15,326 nt of DNA from Planctomycetota bacterium. GTDB taxonomy: Bacteria; Planctomycetota; MHYJ01; JACQXL01. Shown here one piece after another: positions 5,771-11,152 of this stretch. A program made the translations under genes and the position numbers. The stretch is from contig JASEHY010000012.1 of NCBI GenBank assembly GCA_030018555.1, forward strand, positions 1 through 15,326, given 5' to 3'. The notes under the pieces were generated by a model. It saw only the letters and a list, made by a program, of their open reading frames with translations, had not been told where the DNA came from and did not search any database. Position 1 is the first letter of the stretch, and every line of letters begins with the position of its first letter.

Positions 5771-8690
5771 TTATCAAAAGACCTTAAATCTACCGAAGAC
5801 TGACTTTTCTATGAAGGCAGATTTGGTCAAAAAGGAACCTCTTATCCGCCAGAAATGGGAAAAAGAAGATTTATATCATCAGATTATCAAAAAGAATAAA
5901 GATAAAACTAAATATATTCTCCACGATGGTCCTCCTTATGCCAATGGTGATGTCCATGTCGGCACTGCTCTTAATAAGATTCTCAAGGATATCGTGGTTA
6001 AATTCAAGGCGATGCAGGGCTATTATGCGCCCTTTGTGCCGGGATGGGATTGCCACGGATTGCCTATTGAACACCGTGTGATGAACCCCGTTAGAAGTAA
6101 GTCCCCCGAGGGGACTGCCGTTCCGACTTTGTCGGAACGGACTTCTAACGGGGTGAATCAGATGTCCCGATGGACATCGGGAAAAGACGCCACCACATCA
6201 CAAATCAGAGAAGAATGTGAAAAATATGCCCGCCGTTATATTGAAATCCAGCGACGGCAATTCCAATCCCTCGGTGTCCTCGGTGAATGGCACAACCCTT
6301 ATCTGACACTTGACCCATCCTATGAATCAGCAGTTATAGAGGTCTTTTCCGACTTAGTAAAAAAGGGCTTTATCTATCGCAAACTAAAACCAATTCACTG
6401 GTGTATGCACTGTGAAACCGCTCTGGCAGAAGCAGAACTGGAATACGCTGACGAAAAAGGACCTTCTGTCTATGTAAAATTCCCTATCGTCGACACCACT
6501 GAGATGACCCAAAAACTAAAAACTCCGAACTCCGCACTCCGCACTCCGCACTCGTTCTTCATCTGGACAACTACTCCCTGGACGCTACCTGCCAATGTGG
6601 CTGTAGCGGTGCATCCTGACCTTGAATATGCCTTTGTTGAATATACTAATGCAGACACTAAAAGACCGGAAGTCCTGATTTTTGCTGAAGGTTTAGTGGA
6701 AAAAGTAATGAAGTTATTAGGGATAAACGATTATAAAGTCCTCTTCAAACTAAAAGGTGCTAAACTGGAAAATCTACAATATGAGCATCCTTTTATCAAG
6801 AGAACCTGTCAGGTCATTCTGGCAGATTATGTCCGTCTGGAAGACGGCACCGGCGTTGTTCATACTGCTCCGGGACACGGTATAGAGGACTATGAAAGCG
6901 GGTTAAAATATAACCTGCCTGTGTTGAGTCCGGTTGATTCCAAAGGCAGATTTACCACAGAAGCACAGGTCTTTGAGGGCGTAAGGGTCTGGGATGCTGA
7001 CGATAAAATATGCCAGATGCTCAAGGACTCGGGTCATCTGTTACTGCGGCAGGATATGGTCCATTCTTATCCTCATTGCTGGCGTTGTAAAAAGCCGGTT
7101 ATTTTCCGCTCAACCGAGCAATGGTTCATCTCGGTGGATAACCACTCTGCCCGACTCAAAGCCCTTGAAGAGGTCAAAAAGGTAAGATGGGTGCCCGAAT
7201 GGGGTCAGAGCAGAATCTCCTCTATGCTTGAGCAGAGACCTGATTGGTGTATCTCTCGTCAGCGTCAGTGGGGAGTTCCTATCCCTGTATTCTACTGCAC
7301 CAGATGCCACGAACCACTTCTTGACGGCAAAGTTATTGATTTCGTTAAGGAACTTTTCCGCAAACAAGGCGCTAATAGTTGGTTCACTAAACCAACTTCT
7401 GAACTAATGCCACCAGATACCAAATGCAACAAATGTGGCGGTGGTGAATTCACCAAAGAAAAAGACATCTTTGATGTCTGGTTTGAATCCGGCTCATCCT
7501 TTCGTGCAGTAGTGATTGAGAATAATGACTTGCAGTTTCCGGCTGATTTGTATCTTGAAGGCACTGACCAGCATCGTGGTTGGTTTCAGTTATCACTTCT
7601 GCCCTCGGTAATGACCCGCTCTGAAGCACCATTCAAAACAGTATTAACCCACGGCTTTGTCAAGACCCCTGAAGGCGATAAAATCTCCAAATCAAAAGGG
7701 GACTTATTATTATCTGACGAAATGGTTAGTAAAGTCGGTGCGGATATCATCCGGCTCTGGATTGCCTCTATAGACTTTACTGATGACATACCTGTTTCTA
7801 TGGAAATCCTGGAAGAAAAAGCAGACCCCTATCGCAAGATTCGTAATACCTTCCGTTATATGTTAGGCAATCTCTATGATTTCTCCGCCGAACCCAGTGG
7901 GTCTGGCGGAAACCCAAAAACCGACCTTGTAAAATATTCCCAACTTTGGGAGATAGACCGCTGGGCACTTAATAAACTCCACAGACTCATTAAGGATGTT
8001 ACTTTATATTACGATAATTTTGAGTTCTACAGGGTCTTTCGTGAGATATACGAATTCTGTGTCGTGGAGATGAGCGCATTCTATTTTGATGTCCTCAAAG
8101 ACCGACTCTATACTTTTGCCAAGGATTCTCCTGACCGCCGGGTGGCCCAGACTGCACTTTATGAAATTCTTACCGCTCTGGTGAGAATTATCGCACCAAT
8201 ACTCTCATTCACCGCTGAAGAAATCTGGTCGCATATCCGGGGGATAAATCCAAAATTAGAGCCCAGTGTTCATCTCTCGGACTTCCCTGAGGTGGACAAC
8301 TCAAAGATTGACCAAGGGCTTGAAGAGAGGTGGCAGAAGATTCTTCAGGTTCGTTCAGAAGTAGCCAGAGAAATAGAGAAACTGCGCAAAGAGGATAAGA
8401 TAGGTTCGTCTATAGAAGCGGATGTAAAACTATACTCTGATGGAGCAGGAGTCCTTGAATTCCTCAGGACATATGAAAAAGACCTCCCGATGCTCTTAAA
8501 AGTATCATCAATTAAGGTGATAGAGAAAAAAGTTAGCCCTGTAACAGGGGCAATACAGATGTCAGTGGAGATAACCAAATCCGGTCATCAGAAATGTCAG
8601 CGGTGCTGGAATTATACTGAAAGTGTGGGAAAGAACCCGTCCCACCCTGCCCTCTGCTCCCGGTGTATTGCGATAACAGATAAATACTAA
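5751..8690 (+). CDS. ileS: isoleucyl-tRNA synthetase
   Basis: Class I aminoacyl-tRNA synthetase charging tRNA-Ile, with a post-transfer editing (CP1) domain. The 979-residue protein shows PPYANGDVHVGTALNK (61-76; HVGT is the HIGH-type signature), GWDCHGLPIEH (98-108), WTTTPWTLPAN (272-282) and GTGVVHTAPGHGIEDY of the editing domain. It also has DWCISRQRQWGVPIPV, the KISKS signature at 644-648, and a C-terminal zinc site with C949, C952, C969 and C972, typical of the bacterial-type enzyme. The ATG at 5751 gives the usual N-terminus (DYQKTLNLPKTDFSM). It overlaps punA by 20 bp, so translation is probably coupled. Oddities: three to four low-complexity palindromic or tandem repeat segments are embedded in frame (residues about 112-144, 258-268 and 712-720), all at places where homologues have variable loops. 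The catalytic motifs are intact, so the enzyme is expected to work. Confidence 0.97.
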   Translation: MTEQTVDYQKTLNLPKTDFSMKADLVKKEPLIRQKWEKEDLYHQIIKKNKDKTKYILHDGPPYANGDVHVGTALNKILKDIVVKFKAMQGYYAPFVPGWDCHGLPIEHRVMNPVRSKSPEGTAVPTLSERTSNGVNQMSRWTSGKDATTSQIREECEKYARRYIEIQRRQFQSLGVLGEWHNPYLTLDPSYESAVIEVFSDLVKKGFIYRKLKPIHWCMHCETALAEAELEYADEKGPSVYVKFPIVDTTEMTQKLKTPNSALRTPHSFFIWTTTPWTLPANVAVAVHPDLEYAFVEYTNADTKRPEVLIFAEGLVEKVMKLLGINDYKVLFKLKGAKLENLQYEHPFIKRTCQVILADYVRLEDGTGVVHTAPGHGIEDYESGLKYNLPVLSPVDSKGRFTTEAQVFEGVRVWDADDKICQMLKDSGHLLLRQDMVHSYPHCWRCKKPVIFRSTEQWFISVDNHSARLKALEEVKKVRWVPEWGQSRISSMLEQRPDWCISRQRQWGVPIPVFYCTRCHEPLLDGKVIDFVKELFRKQGANSWFTKPTSELMPPDTKCNKCGGGEFTKEKDIFDVWFESGSSFRAVVIENNDLQFPADLYLEGTDQHRGWFQLSLLPSVMTRSEAPFKTVLTHGFVKTPEGDKISKSKGDLLLSDEMVSKVGADIIRLWIASIDFTDDIPVSMEILEEKADPYRKIRNTFRYMLGNLYDFSAEPSGSGGNPKTDLVKYSQLWEIDRWALNKLHRLIKDVTLYYDNFEFYRVFREIYEFCVVEMSAFYFDVLKDRLYTFAKDSPDRRVAQTALYEILTALVRIIAPILSFTAEEIWSHIRGINPKLEPSVHLSDFPEVDNSKIDQGLEERWQKILQVRSEVAREIEKLRKEDKIGSSIEADVKLYSDGAGVLEFLRTYEKDLPMLLKVSSIKVIEKKVSPVTGAIQMSVEITKSGHQKCQRCWNYTESVGKNPSHPALCSRCIAITDKY
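6085..6154. repeat. in-frame palindromic element in ileS (three-way-junction fold)
   Basis: The outer perfect 14-bp stem is ACCCCGTTAGAAGT (6085-6098) / ACTTCTAACGGGGT (6141-6154). Inside are two perfect hairpins: AGTCCCC-CGA-GGGGACT (6100-6116) and arms CCGTTCCGAC (6118-6127) / GTCGGAACGG (6131-6140) with loop TTT. Only about three bases are unpaired between stems, so it folds as a compact Y-shaped junction. It encodes residues about 112-135 of IleRS, just after GLPIEHRV. Its ends match those of the element at 9242-9324. It is reminiscent in principle of Rickettsia palindromic elements, which also sit in genes. Confidence 0.88.
6165..6182. repeat. short palindrome in ileS, TCCCGATG-GA-CATCGGGA
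   Basis: Perfect 8-bp arms with a GA loop, 10 bp after the three-way-junction element, coding for part of MSRWTSGKD (about 138-146). It belongs to the CCCGAT/ATCGGG core group that also occurs at 4911-4938, 10244-10259 and 15289-15306. Confidence 0.75.
6522..6553. repeat. heptamer tandem repeat (ACTCCGM) inside ileS
   Basis: About 4.6 copies of a 7-bp unit: ACTCCGA at 6522-6528, then three ACTCCGC to 6549, then ACTC. It encodes TPNSALRTPHS (258-268) directly before the conserved FFIWTTTPWTLPAN block. Since 7 is not a multiple of 3, gain or loss of one or two units would frameshift this essential gene; only changes of three units (21 bp) keep the frame. On the other strand the unit reads AGTKCGG. 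Confidence 0.85.
7884..7910. repeat. interrupted palindrome in ileS, TCCGCC...GGCGGA
   Basis: Outer arms TCCGCC (7884-7889) and GGCGGA (7905-7910) enclose inner arms ACCC/GGGT around AGT, forming one hairpin with small internal loops. It encodes AEPSGSGGNP (about 712-721), a Gly/Ser-rich insert in the linker leading to the anticodon-binding domain. Confidence 0.6.
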
Positions 8691-8790
8691 ACACGAATAA
8701 TTAGGAGTTACAAGTTAGAAGTTAAAAGTTACAAGTTTTAACTTGAAACCTGAAACTTGTAACCTGTAACTTGATTCGTGTGATTCGTGT
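8691..8790. repeat. heptamer-repeat hairpin with ACACGAAT ends between ileS and the flavoprotein gene
   Basis: It begins right after the ileS stop codon. The left half is heptamers AGTTACA, AGTTAGA, AGTTAAA and AGTTACA (8706-8733). The right half is their approximate inverted form: ACTTGAA, ACCTGAA, ACTTGTA, ACCTGTA, ACTTGAT. Together they can fold into one long hairpin. The outer ends are ACACGAAT (8691-8698) and its complement ATTCGTGT, which is present twice in a 9-bp tandem GATTCGTGT (8773-8781, 8782-8790). It could act as a transcription terminator or mRNA-stabilising hairpin for ileS, but has no T-run. The 7-bp periodicity resembles STRR heptamers known from cyanobacteria. Confidence 0.8.
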
Positions 8791-8824
8791 TCTCTTCTCT
8801 GCATTTTGCGGATATGGGACAAAT

Positions 8825-10186
8825 ATGGACCAGTTTGACGCGATTATTATAGGCGCAGGTCCGGCCGGGATGATGGCTGCTATCCGCGCCGCAGAACGGG
8901 ACAGAAAGATTCTGCTTCTTGAACGTAATAAATCACCGGGCAAGAAACTGCTCATCTCAGGCAAGGGCCGCTGTAATCTCACCAATTCCGGCGATGTCAA
9001 GGGGTTTTTAGCCGAGTTCTCCGAATCACGCAATTTTCTCAGGAACGCATTCGCACGGTTCTTTAATGCCGACCTGATTTCGTTCTTTGAGGATGCGGGA
9101 CTGAAGCTCAAGACCGAGAGAGGCGGACGTGTATTCCCTGTAAGCAACCACTCTTCGGATGTTCTGGATGTCCTGAAGTCCAAATTAAATAATAAGAATA
9201 TCAGATTCCTGTCAGGCGAACGGGTGAAAAAGGTGCTTGCTCCGTTAGAAGCGAAGGCAACAAACAGCCTGCCTGCCGGTAGGCACGGTAAATGCTATTC
9301 CGGTGAGGCAGACGCTTCTAACGGGGCAGGCATTTCTAACAAGGTAAGCGGTGTCTTAACATATTCTGGCAAATCCTTTTCGTCAGGGCATATTGTTATT
9401 GCCACAGGCGGTCTTTCGTATCCACAGACCGGCTCTACCGGCGACGGGTATAAACTGGCTGAGAAATTAGGGCACAGGATAATTCCCTTAAAACCAGCCC
9501 TGTCCGCAGTGTGCGTCAAAGAACGGTTCATCAGGGACTGGCAGGGTATCGCGCTCAAGAACGTGCGACTGACACTCTTTGCTGACCCTTCGGACCCTGA
9601 CGCCCGTACGGGCGGAACGGGTAATAAACCGATTGCTGAAAGGTTCGGAGAGATGATATTCACCCATTTCGGGATATCAGGACCGATTGTCCTTGACCTG
9701 AGCGCCGTTGTCTATGATGCGCTGGCACTCAAGAATGAGGTGTCAATGTCCATTAACTTCAAGCCAGCGCTTGATTACAAGACGCTTGACGCCAGATTGT
9801 TGCGCGAATTCAAGGCGAGTCCGGGCAAGAAGATGAGAAATATATTCAAGAACATCCTGCCTCAGGGCATAATCGCACGGTTTCTTGAATATTGTAATGT
9901 AAACGCTGATAAGGGTGCTAATCAGGTTACAGCCGATGAGCGTAAGAGATTAATAGAAGGATTATTCGGCTTGAGATTGACGGTTGAAGAAGTGATGCCG
10001 GTTAGCCAGGCGATAGTGACCAGAGGCGGAGTGGATACAAGAGAGATAAACCCCAAGACGATGGAATCAAAGATTGTAAAAGGACTCTTTTTCGCAGGCG
10101 AGGTGATAGACATAGACGCCAGGACAGGCGGATACAATATGCAAGCCGCTTTTTCCACGGGCTGGGTCTGCGGTGATAATATATGA
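8825..10186 (+). CDS. HI0933/BaiN-family NAD(P)/FAD-dependent flavoprotein
   Basis: Flavoprotein of the HI0933-like family (aminoacetone-oxidase-like/BaiN group); the physiological substrate is not clear for most members. The 453-residue protein shows an N-terminal Rossmann dinucleotide-binding motif (IIIGAGPAGMMAA), then GKKLLISGKGRCNLTN, GGRVFPVSNHSSDV, IATGGLSYPQTGSTGDGYKL and GEMIFTHFGISGPIVLDLS. It ends with KGLFFAGEVIDIDARTGG followed by YNMQAAFSTGW, the C-terminal FAD-binding block. The frame is open to an ATG at 8771, but those 18 codons include the end of the upstream repeat. The ATG at 8825 starts at the family N-terminus and is preferred. Two repeat-derived inserts are visible: residues about 140-172 between VKKVL and the ATGG block, and DARTGG at about 259-264. 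Base composition in the lines sampled (about 50-58% GC) is higher than in rlmN (about 32-43%), which might mean a different origin. Confidence 0.92.
   Translation: MDQFDAIIIGAGPAGMMAAIRAAERDRKILLLERNKSPGKKLLISGKGRCNLTNSGDVKGFLAEFSESRNFLRNAFARFFNADLISFFEDAGLKLKTERGGRVFPVSNHSSDVLDVLKSKLNNKNIRFLSGERVKKVLAPLEAKATNSLPAGRHGKCYSGEADASNGAGISNKVSGVLTYSGKSFSSGHIVIATGGLSYPQTGSTGDGYKLAEKLGHRIIPLKPALSAVCVKERFIRDWQGIALKNVRLTLFADPSDPDARTGGTGNKPIAERFGEMIFTHFGISGPIVLDLSAVVYDALALKNEVSMSINFKPALDYKTLDARLLREFKASPGKKMRNIFKNILPQGIIARFLEYCNVNADKGANQVTADERKRLIEGLFGLRLTVEEVMPVSQAIVTRGGVDTREINPKTMESKIVKGLFFAGEVIDIDARTGGYNMQAAFSTGWVCGDNI
9242..9340. repeat. in-frame palindromic element in the flavoprotein gene
   Basis: Outer perfect 12-bp stem CCGTTAGAAGCG (9242-9253) / CGCTTCTAACGG (9313-9324). 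Inside is TGCCTGCCGGTAGGCA (9270-9285), which pairs end to end if one G-T wobble pair is allowed. An extra stem AAATGC (9290-9295) / GCATTT (9330-9335) and a second TTCTAAC half-site at 9334-9340 follow. The CCGTTAGAAG/CTTCTAACGG ends are the same as in the ileS element, while the interior differs. The segment encodes residues about 140-172, absent from the core family motifs. Confidence 0.82.
9601..9614. repeat. perfect palindrome CGCCCGTACGGGCG in the flavoprotein gene
   Basis: A 14-bp perfect palindrome encoding DARTGG just before GNKPIAERFGEMIFTHFG. It is GC-rich compared with its surroundings and sits in a loop that varies among family members. It may be a fragment of a repeat or simply a chance palindrome. 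Confidence 0.5.
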
Positions 10187-10217
10187 CCCCGTATCCGACA
10201 TAAAAGCCACCTTTCAC

Positions 10218-10284
10218 CACAAAGGCTATCCGTCGCTACTCCGTCCCGATATATCGGGATGGAATAGCGTAGGATAGCACAAAG
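10218..10284. mobile_element. 53-bp palindromic element flanked by 7-bp direct repeats
   Basis: An imperfect inverted repeat runs from GCTATCC (10225) to GGATAG (10277), with the perfect 16-bp centre TCCCGATATATCGGGA (10244-10259). It is bounded by identical CACAAAG copies at 10218-10224 and 10278-10284, as expected for a target-site duplication. It lies between two convergent genes and could also act as a bidirectional terminator structure. No coding capacity. Confidence 0.72.
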
Positions 10285-10288
10285 ACAC

Positions 10289-10436
10289 TATAGTGGGTAT
10301 TAACCAAAAGTTGTCATAGAACAGTAAGATGTCATTGCGAGGAGCGAAGCGACGAAGCAATCTTACATTAATGTGAGATTGCCACGGTCACCTTCGGTGA
10401 CCTCGCAATGACAACTTTTGGTTAATACCCACTATA
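10289..10436 (+). mobile_element. MITE-like palindromic element, copy 2
   Basis: 148 bp with perfect ~29-bp terminal inverted repeats beginning TATAGTGGGTATTAACC and ending in its complement. The inner stem is GTCATTGCGAGG (10331-10342) / CCTCGCAATGAC (10401-10412). Inner hairpins are GCAATCT (10357-10363) / AGATTGC (10376-10382) around an ACATTAATGT-like centre, and GGTCACC-TTC-GGTGACC (10386-10402). TATA ends would suit a TA-target transposase of the IS630/Tc1-mariner type, but no such gene is in the window. It sits in the convergent gap between the flavoprotein gene and the 229-residue gene, and is the more intact of the two copies. Confidence 0.88.
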
Positions 10437-10462
10437 ATATAATTCCTATGCTATCAAGAAAG

Positions 10463-11152
10463 TTATTCCTCGCCTGCGAGGATTTTGAAGTAACGAGAGA
10501 GTCTGTCCTGATATTCTGGCAGGAATTCTTCCTGAGCGGATTGAATAATCTCGTCCCGTAGTTTAGGTGGGAGATTGCCCCATTTTCTGGCGTCAGAGCG
10601 ACGCGGTGTATATGGGTCAGGAAGGTCGCCCTTAGCATCATAGGCACGCGGTGCAGGTCCTTGTCCTTTATCCTGCTCGCCTTCTTTTCTCTTCTCTTTA
10701 GGTTTAGGTTTGGGCTTCGGTTGCTGTTGGTCTCTGGGACTAGTTCCCCGAGAAGCGCCTGTGCTTTCTTTAGATTCAGCCGTCATTGCTGATTCTATTA
10801 TCTTTCTTAAACCTTCCATCGCATCAGATTGTGCCGTGTTAATATGCTGGAAGAGTTTATTAAGTTCTTCCAATATTTCCTTTTGTGTCTTGACCGTCTT
10901 GCTTGTGTCTTCTTCTATATTGACGAGGTTGCTGGCAGAAAAAAGACGGTCTTCGGCAGTCTCCATTTTATCAATAATTCTATTAAGAATACCCATCACA
11001 TCTATCTCTTCCTCAACCGGCAGTGGTTTTAATTCTTTATCAAGTTCGTCAATAATTTTATCAATATCTTCTTCTTCACCGGTTATTAAATATAGCCCTG
11101 AGAAGATAAGAGTTAGAGCGATAAAGAGAGAATAAATTATGGTCTTATTCAT
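10463..11152 (-). CDS. exported/anchored hypothetical protein partnered with the DUF4175-like protein
   Basis: 229 residues. The N-terminus NKTIIYSLFIALTLIFSGLY is a hydrophobic signal or anchor segment (about 4-24) with no lipobox cysteine. It is followed by an acidic helical region (about 26-120), a low-complexity basic linker with KPKPKPKEK (about 150-175), and a conserved-looking C-terminus: YTPRRSDARKWGNLPP, LRDEIIQSAQEEF and PEYQDRLSRYF. From memory, that tail recurs in short Planctomycetota proteins encoded next to DUF4175 or MoxR/BatA-type loci. The start codon overlaps the end of the upstream gene by 8 bp (ATGAATAA), so the two are translationally coupled and probably act together at the cell envelope. 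Function unknown. No Shine-Dalgarno is seen. Confidence 0.85.
   Translation of the reverse strand: MNKTIIYSLFIALTLIFSGLYLITGEEEDIDKIIDELDKELKPLPVEEEIDVMGILNRIIDKMETAEDRLFSASNLVNIEEDTSKTVKTQKEILEELNKLFQHINTAQSDAMEGLRKIIESAMTAESKESTGASRGTSPRDQQQPKPKPKPKEKRKEGEQDKGQGPAPRAYDAKGDLPDPYTPRRSDARKWGNLPPKLRDEIIQSAQEEFLPEYQDRLSRYFKILAGEE

Noticed and set aside
6085..6182. ileS split into two genes or a pseudogene by insertions
   Set aside because: The reading frame stays open for 979 codons with HVGT, KISKS and the C-terminal zinc cysteines all intact.
8706..8780. CRISPR-like array
   Set aside because: The units are contiguous 7-bp repeats with no unique spacers, and no cas gene is present.
8771..8824. 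18-codon N-terminal extension of the flavoprotein gene
   Set aside because: It consists of the end of the repeat region and precedes the canonical dinucleotide-binding start at 8825.
8722..9183. 153-residue open frame on the - strand
   Set aside because: It runs antisense through the well-supported flavoprotein N-terminus and the heptamer repeat; no family features.
10710..11135. 141-residue open frame on the + strand
   Set aside because: It is fully antisense to the 229-residue gene, Ser/Ile/Leu-rich as expected from the reverse of acidic helical codons, and has no recognisable motif.
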